Of a stretch of DNA of 64,000 nt, positions 15,592-24,747 are shown one piece after another. A program made the position numbers and the translations under genes. Location: positions 46,470-110,469 of the forward strand of contig NZ_JAJERB010000012.1 of NCBI RefSeq assembly GCF_020685205.1. Reading direction: 5' to 3'. This stretch comes from Hymenobacter translucens. Its GTDB lineage: Bacteria; Bacteroidota; Bacteroidia; Cytophagales; Hymenobacteraceae. Positions within the stretch are counted from its first letter, which is position 1, and each line of letters begins with the position of its first letter. The notes beneath the pieces are model-generated. The model did not search any database. It was not told where the DNA came from and saw only the letters and a list, made by a program, of their open reading frames with translations.

Positions 15592-17868
15592 TTACCGCTC
15601 GGGCCCGGCAGTGCGCTCGGCTAGGGTGCTGGCACTAATACCGCTAGGAGCCAGACGGTGCCGCTCGGCGCGGTCGGCAGCATGCTCGTGCAGGTGGGCG
15701 CCGGGCTGCCGGGCCACGTCATTGAGCGCCGCACTTACCCGCGCCAGGTTCGGCTGGTCGAGCCGGTAGCTGACCTCGATTTCACTGTGGCGCTGGTGCG
15801 TGGCCGGGTCGGTGGCGCTGCGCAGCGAGCCAGTGTTCAGGCCGGCTCCGCGCAGCTGCTCCGCTACGGCTTCCGCCTGACCAGTAGCCCCCGGCTGCGG
15901 CTCGGGCTCGTGGATGCGAATGATGGCCGTTTTCGTCACCGATTGCTGCTCCGGGTGAGCGGCGGCTAAGCGCCGGCGCTCAGCCTGCTCGTCAACGGGC
16001 TCGGTGAGCGTCACCAACGGCGATTTATCCAGCGCATCGAGCGTCTGGCTGAGCTGGCGCAGGCCGCCGGGCGTACCGTGGGGCTGGTAGCGTACGTCGA
16101 GCTCACTGCGCAGCTGGCCGCTGGTGGGGTCCGTTTCCGCTCGCAACTCTACCTGTGCGCCGGCCTTGCGCAGTAGCTCGCGCATCTGCTGAGCCTGGCT
16201 GGGTGTGGCCTCATCCGCTGGGGATGGTTCGGTTACTGACAGCTGCACGGCCCGCTGCAGGGCCGGGTCGCCGGTGGCCGCGGCGACCGCGAGCCCAGCA
16301 GCCTGGCGCTGCTCCGCCTCTCGTCGCTGGACTTCGGGAGATTGGGCCACCTGCTCCCGCTCGGCTTCCCGCTGCAGGGCCTGCTGGCGCTGCTCCTGCT
16401 CCTGACGGGCCTTTTCCTGGCGCTGCTGCTCCTTGGCCAGTTCGTCAATACGGGCCTGCTGAGCAATTTGCTCGCGGCTGAGGCCCTGGCTTAGCAGCTC
16501 CAGGTCGCGGTTAAAGTCCTTGCTGATGGCGTACTCCGTGCGAATGAAGTTCTCGGGCTGCCGGCCCGGCTCCTGGGGCTGGCGCTCCAGCTGCTCGCGC
16601 TGCGTTTCGCGCTGGGCGTGCAGGGTGCGGGCCAGGTCTTCGAGAGCATGGCTGTCGGCGTTGGGCACGACCAGGCGCACGACGGTTTCCTGCCGGGTGG
16701 CCCGCTGCACTTCCAGGGCCACGGCCTCGTCCGCCGCCGGCCGCAACTGTTGCACCTGCGCGGTGAGCTGGCTCAACTGCTCGGTGCCTTCGGCGCGGCT
16801 GGCGTGGTGATACTCCACGCGCAGGGCGGTGTGGTACTTGCCGGCGGCCGTGGCGTGCCACTCCACCGGGCGCGGGGCCTCGTCGTAGGCCACCTGGCCA
16901 TCGGCTACTTCACGGGCCCGCCGCGGCACCTGCAGCTCGTTGAGGTAATTAATGTTGAATCGCCGGCCAGCCGCGTCGTTGTCGTTGGCCAGCACCACTT
17001 CCTTCGGCTCCTGCTTGTCGATGAGCTTCTGAATCAGCTCCACCTGACGCTCGGTGACGGTGCCGCTGGTGGCCACGTACAGCGTGTTGGGCTGCCCCTC
17101 GGCACCGCGGTGGTGCAGCTGGTGGTAGCTCATGGCATCCACGGGACTTTCCGACACCACCAGGCGCTGCACCGGCGTGTCCTTGCCCTCGGTGGGATGC
17201 GACACCCACACCCCGGTTTTAGGCAGCTGCAGCAGGTGCTTGTACTCGTTGTTGCGCTGCTCCACGGTGGCAATGCCGTGCTCGTTGTAGAGGGGAAAAG
17301 CCGTGTTGCGGAAATTGCCCTGCTGGCTGGTGAACACCCGCCCCTGAAAAGCCGGGCTGTCGATGGTCTCGTCCGACAAATGCCGTTGGTGCAGGTAGCT
17401 GCGGTCCGTCAGCGAAGCGTGGGTGCCCATCACCGCCGCCACGAGACGGGCCCGGCGCTCCGCCTCCGATTCTATCTCCGCCGGCCCGGTGGGCGTGGGT
17501 GCGTACGCCGCCGGGGCGGGCAGTGGGGGAGAGGTGGCCGCCTGCCAGCCTTGCTCCGGCTCGCCCAAGTACTGGCGCAGGGTCTGCCGCACCTGGCCCA
17601 GCGTCTGGTTTTCGCGGGTTTTCACGAAGTCGATAATGGAGCCCGAGTCGCGGTCGTCGCCGGGGTTCAGGTACACCTGGTGGTCGCCCTTGCGGGAGAC
17701 GATGAGCATCTCGCCGTCTTTTTCCAGCTGGTGCCAGTGGCCGCGGGGCCCGGCCTTTTTCACATCGTAGCCGTGGCGCCGGGTGGCGTAGTCTACCAGG
17801 TCGATGGATTGCTTGAAGCGGTCAAGCTCCTGCGGGTCGTTGTCGCGCGGGGGAGGTGATGCGGGCAT
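15592..17868 (-). CDS. TOPRIM/DUF3991-like primase-related protein
   Basis: 758 residues from the ATG at 17868. The first ~100 residues (FKQSIDLVDYATRRHGYDV, GHWHQLEKDGEMLIVSRK) resemble the DUF3991/zinc-finger-like start of plasmid primases. Around residues 210-330 is a TOPRIM domain: LVVSESPVDAMSYHQL supplies the Glu and VVLANDNDAAGRR the D-x-D. A long Gln/Arg/Glu coiled coil follows. The last ~200 residues contain two tandem copies of a small module (AEQLRGAGLNTGSLRSATDP and MRELLRKAGAQVELRAETDP types). It likely supports primer synthesis after conjugation or during plasmid replication; the repeat module is unrecognised. Confidence 0.75.
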   Translation of the reverse strand: MPASPPPRDNDPQELDRFKQSIDLVDYATRRHGYDVKKAGPRGHWHQLEKDGEMLIVSRKGDHQVYLNPGDDRDSGSIIDFVKTRENQTLGQVRQTLRQYLGEPEQGWQAATSPPLPAPAAYAPTPTGPAEIESEAERRARLVAAVMGTHASLTDRSYLHQRHLSDETIDSPAFQGRVFTSQQGNFRNTAFPLYNEHGIATVEQRNNEYKHLLQLPKTGVWVSHPTEGKDTPVQRLVVSESPVDAMSYHQLHHRGAEGQPNTLYVATSGTVTERQVELIQKLIDKQEPKEVVLANDNDAAGRRFNINYLNELQVPRRAREVADGQVAYDEAPRPVEWHATAAGKYHTALRVEYHHASRAEGTEQLSQLTAQVQQLRPAADEAVALEVQRATRQETVVRLVVPNADSHALEDLARTLHAQRETQREQLERQPQEPGRQPENFIRTEYAISKDFNRDLELLSQGLSREQIAQQARIDELAKEQQRQEKARQEQEQRQQALQREAEREQVAQSPEVQRREAEQRQAAGLAVAAATGDPALQRAVQLSVTEPSPADEATPSQAQQMRELLRKAGAQVELRAETDPTSGQLRSELDVRYQPHGTPGGLRQLSQTLDALDKSPLVTLTEPVDEQAERRRLAAAHPEQQSVTKTAIIRIHEPEPQPGATGQAEAVAEQLRGAGLNTGSLRSATDPATHQRHSEIEVSYRLDQPNLARVSAALNDVARQPGAHLHEHAADRAERHRLAPSGISASTLAERTAGPER

Positions 17869-17955
17869 GGGAATGGGTGGGAAAGGGTACACACGGGCCG
17901 CGCCGCCGGAATCCGGGGCGGGCATCATAACCAGAAGGCAGGAGGGGAGGAGTGG

Positions 17956-18354
17956 CTAGCTGACTAGCTCCTCGTGGGCGGCCAGCTGCTCGCGCAGCGT
18001 GGCCAGCAGCGCCGCGTCGGCAAAGAGGTAATGCTCGCAGAGCTGGCCGCTCACGTACAGGCGCACCAGCTCGGTTTCGAAGCCGAACACGCGCAGGTGC
18101 TTCTGCACCAGGCGGTATTCCTCGCGCTGCAGGCTGCCGGTTTTCAGGCCCACGCTGGTTGTGTAAGGAAAGCCAAAGGCGGTGCAGGTGGCCCGCAGGC
18201 CCCCGTGGGGCAGGCTGCGCAGTCGCAGTTGCACGTAGCGCCGGGCCTCGTCATAGGCTATGGCCAGGGCCGGGTTGGGCAGCTGGGGGCCCAGGGCGGC
18301 CGGGGTAGTCGCAGGTTTGCTGGCCGGGCGGCGGGAAGCAACGGAAGCAGGCAT
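17956..18354 (-). CDS. Unknown protein, paralogue of the upstream gene
   Basis: 132 residues. After a basic Pro/Ala/Ser start comes a folded region: NPALAIAYDEARRYVQLRL, GFPYTTSVGLKTGSL, then RVFGFETELVRLYVSGQ. It aligns along its length with the protein encoded at 18400-18825, so the pair arose by duplication. It lies 88 bp before the primase start and is probably in the same unit. No known family recognised; the central helix-turn region could bind DNA. Confidence 0.6.
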   Translation of the reverse strand: MPASVASRRPASKPATTPAALGPQLPNPALAIAYDEARRYVQLRLRSLPHGGLRATCTAFGFPYTTSVGLKTGSLQREEYRLVQKHLRVFGFETELVRLYVSGQLCEHYLFADAALLATLREQLAAHEELVS

Positions 18355-18399
18355 AGGGAAAAGAGCAACGTGGAGCGGTCCGGCTCCAGGGCCTTTCCG

Positions 18400-18825
18400 C
18401 TAGTTAGGGGATGAAGTCGGCGTAGTAGGTGGCGCCGGGGCGTCGAAGGGTGGGTTGTCGAAGAGGTTGAGCTCGGCCTTGAACCGTGTTAGGCTGTCGG
18501 GCGATGTGAACAGGAAAAAGTGTCGGCGCGACTGGTGCACGATGATGCGCAGCAGCTCGGTGGGGAACTGGAAGTGGGTCATCAGCCGCTGCAAGAGCAC
18601 GGCCTGGGTTTCCTCCTCCAGCTTTTTGATTTCAATCAGCCGGGCGTAGTTGAACTTGTGCTGCTGGGCCCAGGGCTTGAGCTGCCCATGCAGTAGCGTG
18701 TTGAGGCGGTGGCGGATGTAGCGCAGAACAGTGGCATAGGAAACGATGAGCGCGGGGTCAGGAAAGCCCGCATTGACCGGCTCTACTGGGGTGGTAGCCG
18801 GGGGAGTGGGAATAGAGGTGTTCAT
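18400..18825 (-). CDS. Unknown protein, paralogue of the downstream gene
   Basis: 141 residues from the ATG at 18825. The core DPALIVSYATVLRYIRHRL, KFNYARLIEIKKLEEE, FQFPTELLRIIVHQSRR and FLFTSPDSLTRFKAEL matches the neighbouring 17956-18354 product position by position, with low identity. The C-terminus is Pro/Thr-rich. It opens the minus-strand unit that runs through the primase gene. Function unknown. Confidence 0.6.
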   Translation of the reverse strand: MNTSIPTPPATTPVEPVNAGFPDPALIVSYATVLRYIRHRLNTLLHGQLKPWAQQHKFNYARLIEIKKLEEETQAVLLQRLMTHFQFPTELLRIIVHQSRRHFFLFTSPDSLTRFKAELNLFDNPPFDAPAPPTTPTSSPN

Positions 18826-18977
18826 GCAGCAGCAATTGGAGGGCGCGCAAGGTAGCAAACCAGCCGGCCGTCTGCACTACCGCAAGTGCTGCGGGCATTT
18901 AACCACGTCGGCTCCGGGGCGAGAACACCCACAAAGCTTCGGCGTAGCTGCTTCAAAACTTCTCCTAAAGCAGAACT

Positions 18978-19002
18978 TATACGGAAGTGCTCCGTATAGT
19001 TG
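18978..19002 (+). promoter_or_regulatory. Palindromic operator over a putative T4SS promoter
   Basis: Perfect 8-bp inverted repeat TATACGGA-N5-TCCGTATA (18978-18998). It overlaps TATAGTTG (18995-19002), one mismatch from the -7 consensus TAnnTTTG, 43 bp before the first gene of the secretion operon. This is a good candidate for a repressor site controlling conjugation. Confidence 0.5.
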
Positions 19003-19045
19003 CCGCAATTGCTCATAAAAAACTTCGACCTGTTGCTTGAAACCC

Positions 19046-19534
19046 ATGCTGTGGTTGGTGCTCTTTCTGCTCCTAGTGGCCCTGGGCGGGCTTTGGTGGC
19101 GCTACGCCATGCCAGCAGGCACCGGCAGCGCCCTGGCCCCGCCCGCGCTCGACGGCAACCACGCCTCGCTGCGCACCCGGCACTATCGGCTGGCCGACTT
19201 CCAGGATGCGCCGCCGCAAGCGCCTCCCGTGGCGGACGCGGCGGCCGACGTGGCGGAGGCAGAAGCGGAAGCAGCCCCGACGGACGCTCCGACGGAAACG
19301 GCCGCGGCAATCGCCAATGATATTCAGGCCGAAGACCAGACTCCCCCGGCTGCGGCGGAACCGGGCCAGCTGCCCGAAGGCGCCAAGCACAACTACATCA
19401 CGGCCCCGGCGCCCACAGCGACCGACGCGCACAACCGCGGCGTGGAGCTGACCGCCGCCGAGCGGCGGGCCAAAATGCGCCTGGTGATGAACGAGGCATT
19501 GGAAAACCAGCGCGCCGCACCCGCCACTGCCTGA
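19046..19534 (+). CDS. Single-pass membrane protein, first gene of the T4SS operon
   Basis: 162 residues from the ATG at 19046. One N-terminal membrane helix (MLWLVLFLLLVALGGLWW) is followed by a long acidic Ala/Glu/Pro-rich region and a short basic C-terminal helix (AAERRAKMRLVMNEALENQR). No family recognised. Its place 53 bp ahead of the pilin gene suggests a conjugation role, possibly a periplasmic or cell-envelope accessory. Confidence 0.6.
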   Translation: MLWLVLFLLLVALGGLWWRYAMPAGTGSALAPPALDGNHASLRTRHYRLADFQDAPPQAPPVADAAADVAEAEAEAAPTDAPTETAAAIANDIQAEDQTPPAAAEPGQLPEGAKHNYITAPAPTATDAHNRGVELTAAERRAKMRLVMNEALENQRAAPATA

Positions 19535-19587
19535 AGCGCGGGCCTTTACGCTCACCCTATTCACCTTTTCACCTTCCTACTTTTTCC

Positions 19588-20001
19588 ATGCAAACACCCC
19601 TGTTCACCTCACTGCGCCGCGGCGCGACTACTGCCGCAGCCCACGGCCTGAATCTGCTGGCGGCCGGCCAGACCTATCAACCCTCCAAGCTGGAGCAACG
19701 AGGCTACGCGCTGCTGACGGTGCTGGCCCTGTCGACCGGCGCGGCCCGGGCCCAAAGCGCCGAAGCGGCCCTCACCCAGGTCAAGGAAAAGGTGATTGGC
19801 ATCGTGCAGGTCATTTTCGCCATCATCCTCATCATCGGCCTGATTCGGGTGGTAATGAAGTTTATCCAGGGCTCGCCGGACGCGCTGGGCTCCCTGGGCT
19901 GGCTCGTGGGCGGGGTGCTGCTCTGGTTTGGCTTCCAGCTCTTCAAGGACGACCTGGTGAGTGCTGTAGGCGGCAGCGAAGGCGGGGGCTTGACCAACTA
20001 A
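19588..20001 (+). CDS. traE: VirB2/TrbC-type pilin (TraE/DUF4134-like)
   Basis: 137 residues. A long leader ends at ALSTGAARAQ, giving a mature protein of about 80 residues with two hydrophobic helices (VIGIVQVIFAIILIIGLIRVV and LGWLVGGVLLWFGFQLF, each trimmed) joined by a short polar loop. This is the pattern of conjugative pilins. The order pilin-VirB3-VirB4 downstream confirms the role. A TonB-like Gly-rich end (GGSEGGGLTN) closes the protein. Confidence 0.8.
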   Translation: MQTPLFTSLRRGATTAAAHGLNLLAAGQTYQPSKLEQRGYALLTVLALSTGAARAQSAEAALTQVKEKVIGIVQVIFAIILIIGLIRVVMKFIQGSPDALGSLGWLVGGVLLWFGFQLFKDDLVSAVGGSEGGGLTN

Positions 20002-20010
20002 GCCGCGGCC

Positions 20011-20337
20011 ATGCGCTCCTATAAATCCATCGAGCGGCCCGCCCAGGTGCTGGGCATGAACCTGCAGGACCTGGGCCTGCTGGTGGGCCTGTTCATCGGC
20101 TCCGTGCTGCTGCTGGGCTTTCTGGGCATGGCGGTCAAGATTCCGCGCATGGTCTACCTGCTGGTCATCCTGTCGGAAATCGGCCTCCTCCTGGGTTTGC
20201 GCTACCTCACCCGGACCCAGGCCCCTGGCTTTTTGATGGGGTGGCTCTCCTACACCTTCATTCAGCCCCGCCGCCTGGCGGTGGGGCTTTTACCCCTTCC
20301 CGCTCATGGCAAAAACACCCAAAACAACCGCGTTTAA
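20011..20337 (+). CDS. traF: VirB3-like protein (TraF/DUF4133-like)
   Basis: 108 residues with two adjacent hydrophobic helices (LGLLVGLFIGSVLLLGFLG and VYLLVILSEIGLLLGL) after a short polar start, typical of VirB3/TraF inner-membrane proteins that work with the VirB4 ATPase. It begins 9 bp after the pilin stop and its last 32 bases overlap the VirB4 gene. Confidence 0.8.
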   Translation: MRSYKSIERPAQVLGMNLQDLGLLVGLFIGSVLLLGFLGMAVKIPRMVYLLVILSEIGLLLGLRYLTRTQAPGFLMGWLSYTFIQPRRLAVGLLPLPAHGKNTQNNRV

Positions 20338-22921
20338 CGCGGTGATGCCGGTGCATTCCTTTGAAGAAAACAAGGTGGTCTTCAAGGACGGCCGCGTCGC
20401 CGTGGGCTTCGTGATTGAGCCAGCCGAAATGGAAAGCTGGACGGTCGAAGACTACGACGCCTTCCAAACGGCACTGGTGGGCGTGCTACGGCCCCTGCCG
20501 GTGGGCACCATCGTGCAGAAAACCGACGTCTACTACGACCGGCCCTACCGCGAGGATAAAACGCAGCAGACCTACTTCGAAGGCAAGATGAACAAGCACT
20601 TCTTCGAGCGGCTGGTCTTGTTCCAGAAGTCTTACCTGTTTCTCTCCTTCGCGCCGGTGGCGGTGAAAACCACCCGGACCAACGCGGTAAATGCGCTGGT
20701 GGCCCGGGCTGGGGAAGCCATCATCAAGAATCCCTTCGCGCAGCTCGTACACACCCTGGAGGTGGCCGAAGCCAGCGCGGTGGAATTCACCCAAGGCATC
20801 AAAAACCTGGGCGGCGTAGCGTTTGAGCGGATGAGCAGCCGCGAGATTCACCAGCTGTATCTGCAGTACTTCAACCTCAACTTCGACGGCCAGCCCACCC
20901 GGCAGGAGCGCGAAATTGGCAACGACCTAGGCACGCTCAGCGTCGGGGAGCACAAGGTCAACATCCTCTCGATGGTGGGCCAGGGCAGTGAGGCCCACGC
21001 GGCGGTAAAGAACAGCTACGGGGTCACCGCGCCCATGCTCTACCCACTCACCCACGTGCTGCAGTGCCCGCACGTGCTGACGCAAGCCCTGCTCGTGCAG
21101 GACACCCGCGCCGAGCTCAGCAGCCTGGATACCGACCGCAAGCTGAACGCCTCGCTCTCGTTTCTCTCCACGCAGGACAATGCGCTGCGGGCAGCGGAAG
21201 TCGAGGAATTCACGGCCGAGGTGCGGGCCGAGAACAAGCAGATTGTGGGCCTGCACCTTTCGGTGCTGCTCTGGGATACCAACGATAACAGCCGGCGCGA
21301 AAACGTCGAGAAGGCCACGGCGGCGTTCCGCTACATGTTCGGCACCGAAAGCGTGGTCGAAAGCTACCTGGCCCTGCCTGTGTTCTTCGGTTTGCTGCCC
21401 GGCAACGCCTGGCAGGTGCCGGACCGCTGGCTGACCAGCACCGCCGACCGGGGCGCGTGCTACACGCACTGGACGGCCACCTACAAAACCGACCCGGTGG
21501 GAGAGTACCTCACCGACCGCTTTCGGAATCTGGTGCAGGTAAACCTGTTCAACACGGCCCTGGACAATCAGAACGCCATTGTCATCGGCCCCTCGGGCTC
21601 GGGCAAGAGCTACACCTTCGGCAACCTGATTGTGCAGCGCTTCGAGAAGGGCGCCCGCCAGATTATCATGGACGTGGGCGGCACCTACCGCAACGTGCTG
21701 CAGTCGCTCAACGGGGAGGACTTCGACCACACCTACTTCGAGTACGACCCGCAGCGGCCCATTGAGTTCAATCCCTTCGTGGTGCCGCGCGACGCGGCGG
21801 GCCGGTGGCTCTACAACGACGAGAAAACCAACTTTCACCTGGCGTTGCTCGCGGCCCTCTGGAAGGGCGGCAAGGATACCGGCCTCGACAAGTCGGAACG
21901 GACCATTCTGAGCCGCTTTCTGATTGAGTACTACGCCTGCCTGAATGAGAGCGACCGTCTGAATCAGAAGGACGAGGAGTTTCCGGGAATGGAAAGCTTT
22001 TATAAGTTCGTCGAGCAGTTCGACCACGAAATGCAGAAGCCCGTGGCGGTGCCCGGCGAAGGCCTGGAAGCCGACCCATTGGACGGGGCCCGCCGGCAGT
22101 ACCAGAAAAATCTGAAGTACATCGACATGCACCAGTTCTTCCTGGTGCTGGGTCAGTACATCAGCGGCGGCCGCTACGAGCGGGTGCTTAACGCCAAGCG
22201 CGACGTGGATTTGAGCGAGTACCGGCTCATCTGCTTTGACCTGGCCAAGGTGCAGGCTGACCCCGACCTCTACCCGGTGGTGGCCATGCTCATCACCGAG
22301 CTGAGCCTGGACTTGTTCCGCAAGTTTCCCGACGACGTCAAGTACATCGCCCTGGACGAGGCCTGGACCATGCTCTCGGGGGTGCTCTCGGAATTTATAG
22401 AGTCGATGTACCGCACCATCCGCAAAACCAACGGCTCGGTGACCATCATCACCCAGGGCATCACCGAGATTACCAGCAGCAAAATAGGGCCGGCCATCAT
22501 CAACAACTCGGCCACCAAGATTATCCTGCGCCACGTCAACCCCGACTCCCTGGCCCAGCTGCAGCCCCCGTTGGGCCTGACCGGGCACGAGATGGATTTG
22601 ATTCGGTCAGTGCGGTCCACGGACGCGCTGCGCGAAATTTTCATCAAGCAGGGCGCCAAGGGTAAGATATTCGGGGTGGAAGCCTCCCCGCAGCTCGATG
22701 CCATTCTCACCTCCAAGCCGGTAGAGCGCAACTACCTCAACAAGCTGGTCAAGTTCTACCAGCAAACCAACCGCAAGCCGGTGCTCGACAAAAGCGGCCG
22801 GCTGCAGCTGGACGCCGAGGGCAACCCCCAGTACGAGCCCGTCAAGGTGCAGCGCCTGGACTACGCGGTCGACCAGTTTGTGGAAGATAAACAGGCCCGC
22901 ACGGGCGTGCTGGCCAAATGA
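20306..22921 (+). CDS. VirB4-type conjugation ATPase (TraG of Bacteroidetes elements)
   Basis: 871 residues. Walker A GPSGSGKS begins at Gly428, the Walker B strand is VKYIALDEAWTML, and a later TIITQGITEI block fits the family's motif 3. The N-terminal half is the family's conserved non-catalytic domain. VirB4 powers pilus assembly and substrate transfer at the cytoplasmic face. It overlaps VirB3 by 32 bp and VirB6 by 4 bp (ATGA), which shows tight coupling. Confidence 0.95.
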   Translation: MAKTPKTTAFNAVMPVHSFEENKVVFKDGRVAVGFVIEPAEMESWTVEDYDAFQTALVGVLRPLPVGTIVQKTDVYYDRPYREDKTQQTYFEGKMNKHFFERLVLFQKSYLFLSFAPVAVKTTRTNAVNALVARAGEAIIKNPFAQLVHTLEVAEASAVEFTQGIKNLGGVAFERMSSREIHQLYLQYFNLNFDGQPTRQEREIGNDLGTLSVGEHKVNILSMVGQGSEAHAAVKNSYGVTAPMLYPLTHVLQCPHVLTQALLVQDTRAELSSLDTDRKLNASLSFLSTQDNALRAAEVEEFTAEVRAENKQIVGLHLSVLLWDTNDNSRRENVEKATAAFRYMFGTESVVESYLALPVFFGLLPGNAWQVPDRWLTSTADRGACYTHWTATYKTDPVGEYLTDRFRNLVQVNLFNTALDNQNAIVIGPSGSGKSYTFGNLIVQRFEKGARQIIMDVGGTYRNVLQSLNGEDFDHTYFEYDPQRPIEFNPFVVPRDAAGRWLYNDEKTNFHLALLAALWKGGKDTGLDKSERTILSRFLIEYYACLNESDRLNQKDEEFPGMESFYKFVEQFDHEMQKPVAVPGEGLEADPLDGARRQYQKNLKYIDMHQFFLVLGQYISGGRYERVLNAKRDVDLSEYRLICFDLAKVQADPDLYPVVAMLITELSLDLFRKFPDDVKYIALDEAWTMLSGVLSEFIESMYRTIRKTNGSVTIITQGITEITSSKIGPAIINNSATKIILRHVNPDSLAQLQPPLGLTGHEMDLIRSVRSTDALREIFIKQGAKGKIFGVEASPQLDAILTSKPVERNYLNKLVKFYQQTNRKPVLDKSGRLQLDAEGNPQYEPVKVQRLDYAVDQFVEDKQARTGVLAK

Positions 22922-24033
22922 GCGGCTGCTACCTAATGGTCGCCTACGGGGCCGACCCGACGTTTCTGAGCGCCTGCGACCAGACCCTGCAAATCGTGCT
23001 GCGCGCCTGCCGCTTCATCACGCCCACCTTCATGCTCATTGCCCTGCTCTACACGGTCGGGCGCGGCTTCCTCTCGGGCCACGGGCTTTCCATGGATTGG
23101 GGTCCCATCCTCAAAGCCGTGTGGATATTCTTCCTGCTCTTTTTCTACAAAGAGCTGATTGACACGCTCAGCTCGGGAGTCGCCAATTTCACCCGGCTCT
23201 TTGCTACCCCGGACGGCTCGACGGCCGCCTCAGCGCTGGGCGCCACCATCAGCAGCGCCGACACCCTCTCGCAGAAAACGGTGGTTGAGCAAGGGGTAGA
23301 CGAAATCAGCAACCTGCTCAAAACCATCACCTCGTTCAGCTTAACCAACATTCTGCTGCAGCTGGTGACCGGAGAGGTGGTGCTGTTGATTCGGCAAATC
23401 ATGCAGTTCATTCAGCAGTTCATTCTTGGGTTTCTGTTTGTCTGCGGCCCCATTTCCATTTGCCTCTCGGTCATCCCTTCCTTCGGCCAGCTGGCCATGA
23501 AGTGGCTGCAAAACTTCCTGGCCGTGCAGTTCTGGGGGCTGTCGTTTGCCCTGCTGGACCTGCTCTACACCTACTACACGTCCTCCAATACCACGTTCGG
23601 CGGGGTGTTCGCGGGGCCGGCAGCCGTCGAGCAAGACACCAAGCAGCTGGTGGTGTCGGTCGCCTTCATCATGCTCTACCTCATGGTGCCCTACCTGACC
23701 AGCCTCATCATCGGCTCCTCGGCCGCCCAAAGCTTCGTGGGCTCGGTGGTGGGCATGGCCGCATCGGCGGCCGCGGCGGTTGCCGGCGTCTCGGCAGGCA
23801 TGAACGGCGGCGGGCACGGCGTATCCGGCGCCATCGGCCGCGCCATGGGCGGCGGCAGCAAAGTGGCTAGCGGCAGCGCCGGCGGTGGGGGCGGTGATGG
23901 TGGCAGCTCCAGCGGCGGAACACCGGCGCCAAGTGGCGGCAGCTCGGCCTCGGCGGGGCTGCCCACCATCACCATGTCGGACGCGCTGAACCCTTCCTAC
24001 CGGCAACGCCCCTCCGGGCTGTGGACAGTTTAA
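22918..24033 (+). CDS. traJ: VirB6/TrbL-like channel protein (TraJ)
   Basis: 371 residues with about six to seven hydrophobic segments spread over residues 25-290 (for example PTFMLIALLYTVGRGFL, FILGFLFVCGPISICL, LVVSVAFIMLYLMVPYL). A Gly/Ser-rich C-terminal tail follows. The size and topology match TraJ/VirB6 inner-membrane proteins. The start overlaps the VirB4 stop by four bases. Confidence 0.8.
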   Translation: MSGCYLMVAYGADPTFLSACDQTLQIVLRACRFITPTFMLIALLYTVGRGFLSGHGLSMDWGPILKAVWIFFLLFFYKELIDTLSSGVANFTRLFATPDGSTAASALGATISSADTLSQKTVVEQGVDEISNLLKTITSFSLTNILLQLVTGEVVLLIRQIMQFIQQFILGFLFVCGPISICLSVIPSFGQLAMKWLQNFLAVQFWGLSFALLDLLYTYYTSSNTTFGGVFAGPAAVEQDTKQLVVSVAFIMLYLMVPYLTSLIIGSSAAQSFVGSVVGMAASAAAAVAGVSAGMNGGGHGVSGAIGRAMGGGSKVASGSAGGGGGDGGSSSGGTPAPSGGSSASAGLPTITMSDALNPSYRQRPSGLWTV

Positions 24034-24052
24034 CCAATCCTTCCTTTTTCCG

Positions 24053-24682
24053 ATGAATCATTCAACCCGTTACCTGGCCCTGTTCGCCCTGGGCCTGGCC
24101 AGCGCCTGCCAATCCCAGGAGGAGAAGGCGGCCACGCACCTTGTCGACGCCCTGCAAACCAACGCCAGCAGCCCCGCGGAGCAAGCCAAAGCGAATGCCT
24201 GGAAAGCCGCCACTACCCTGCCTCCGGCCCTGCCGGCGTCGGCAGTGAACGTGGAGCCCGGGGTCGCCCAGATGCTGCCCGAAGAAGGCTACCTGGAGCT
24301 GGTTTCGGTTACCAGCCAAGCTCCGGTCGCGGCCATCCTCGCCCTGCCGGCCGGCTTGCGGAGCGCCCAGCGGGGCTACCCCAAAGTAGGGCCGGGCTAC
24401 CGCATCCCCTTTGCAGCCGTGCTGCGCTGGAAGCCGATGGGCTTTGGCAAGAGCAAGCCTGGCATCGGCAATCTGCAGCTGCCCTCTGCCCGGGATTCGC
24501 TGCGTGGCTTTTTCATCAGCGACATCGACCGGGGCGGCCAAGTGGTGCCGATGCGGCCTGCGCAGCCCGTCACGGTTCAGGGGGTGCTCTACGCCTACGC
24601 CAGCCCGGGTGGCGATAAGGACCCCGGCTTGCTAACCTATCCCTACCGGGGCCTGCAAATCTCCCTGCCCCTGGCCAACTAA
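24053..24682 (+). CDS. Conserved-position lipoprotein of the T4SS operon
   Basis: 209 residues. Signal peptide with lipobox LASAC (Cys20), then a soluble domain rich in Pro/Ala with the stretch AAILALPAGLRSAQRGYPKVG. It sits between VirB6 and VirB8, where several systems encode a VirB7-type lipoprotein, but it is far larger than VirB7 and I see no specific motif. Probably outer-membrane anchored. Function unknown. Confidence 0.65.
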   Translation: MNHSTRYLALFALGLASACQSQEEKAATHLVDALQTNASSPAEQAKANAWKAATTLPPALPASAVNVEPGVAQMLPEEGYLELVSVTSQAPVAAILALPAGLRSAQRGYPKVGPGYRIPFAAVLRWKPMGFGKSKPGIGNLQLPSARDSLRGFFISDIDRGGQVVPMRPAQPVTVQGVLYAYASPGGDKDPGLLTYPYRGLQISLPLAN

Positions 24683-24747
24683 GGGGGCGGTGGGGAAAAA
24701 ATCCTGGCCTCCTACATCAACTATTGATGACTTAACCCGCATTTGCA

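Noticed and set aside
15378..15638. Plus-strand open frame before the primase gene
   Set aside because: It runs antisense into the TOPRIM gene end, has no conserved pattern and no promoter.
16618..17859. 413-residue open frame antisense to the TOPRIM gene
   Set aside because: The TOPRIM motifs are on the opposite strand; this frame is Val/Gly/His-rich noise.
20927..22588. 553-residue open frame antisense to the VirB4 gene
   Set aside because: It mirrors a strongly conserved ATPase gene with Walker motifs in high-GC DNA. Its residues are low-complexity His/Val/Gly/Arg with no domain.
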